A DNA stretch of 12,083 bases from an uncultured Mycoplasmatota bacterium (GTDB taxonomy: Bacteria; Bacillota_I; Bacilli_A; RF39; UBA660): positions 1 through 12,083 of the forward strand of contig URXR01000037.1 of assembly GCA_900551925.1 (NCBI GenBank). The letters are read 5' to 3'. A model generated the notes under the pieces. It ran no database searches and was not told where the DNA came from. It worked only from the letters and a program-made list of their open reading frames with translations. Below, piece by piece: positions 12,080 to 12,083 of this stretch (position 1 is its first letter; every line of letters begins with the position of its first letter). The translations under genes were made by a program, and so were the position numbers.

Positions 12080-12083
12080 GTCT

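Noticed and set aside
1..12083. Mycoplasma-type code (TGA = Trp), tRNA genes, CRISPR array
   Set aside because: TGA ends yfmF and Trp codons are TGG. I found no cloverleaf-like sequence with CCA-type end and no regularly spaced short repeats.

Overview
This is a low-GC (roughly 30% by eye) bacterial window in which every supported gene lies on the minus strand. It therefore reads from the right edge to the left. Intergenic gaps are short, Shine-Dalgarno (SD) sites are strong (AGGAGG / GAGGTGATC type), GTG starts are common and stops include TGA. The order ftsK/spoIIIE followed by a YmfF/YmfH-type M16 peptidase pair is a Bacillota (Bacilli-like) arrangement. TGA is used as a stop and Trp is encoded by TGG, so Mycoplasma code 4 does not apply. 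My best guess is an uncultured, possibly gut-associated Bacilli/RF39-like lineage. That placement is inference.

Right part (9181-12083): a large cell-surface protein, cut or nearly cut at its 5' end by the window edge. It has a membrane anchor, two tandem LamG/concanavalin-like domains and a C-terminal C-type-lectin/FGE-like domain. Its last ~53 codons differ sharply from the rest: about 49% GC, rich in C-ending codons, with an RGG...NNG.NAG.F...R layout typical of the variable repeat (VR) of diversity-generating retroelement (DGR) targets. A perfect 12-bp hairpin lies 26 nt past the stop, as reported for DGR target-recognition hairpins, and a strong intrinsic terminator follows. No reverse transcriptase, Avd or template repeat is visible, so this would be a target diversified in trans or from outside the window. 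A run of ten G (minus strand) sits exactly at the apparent 5' end of the gene.

Middle (8119-9054): a separately promoted ORF6N-domain protein with a degenerate phospholipase-D-like C-terminus, a phage-associated architecture.

Left-centre (2540-8086): a promoter and operon ftsK - deoD-type purine nucleoside phosphorylase - yfmF - yfmH, with 1-nt, 31-nt and overlapping junctions. FtsK pumps chromosomal DNA at the septum, PNP salvages purines, and the YfmF/YfmH pair is a pseudo-peptidase/peptidase pair linked to EF-P modification.

Left (1-2510): a single-pass membrane protein of unknown function with its own promoter and a terminator overlapping its stop codon. A MazG-superfamily pyrophosphohydrolase follows, then an ABC exporter consisting of a LolD/MacB-type ATPase overlapping a large FtsX-family permease that runs off the left edge.
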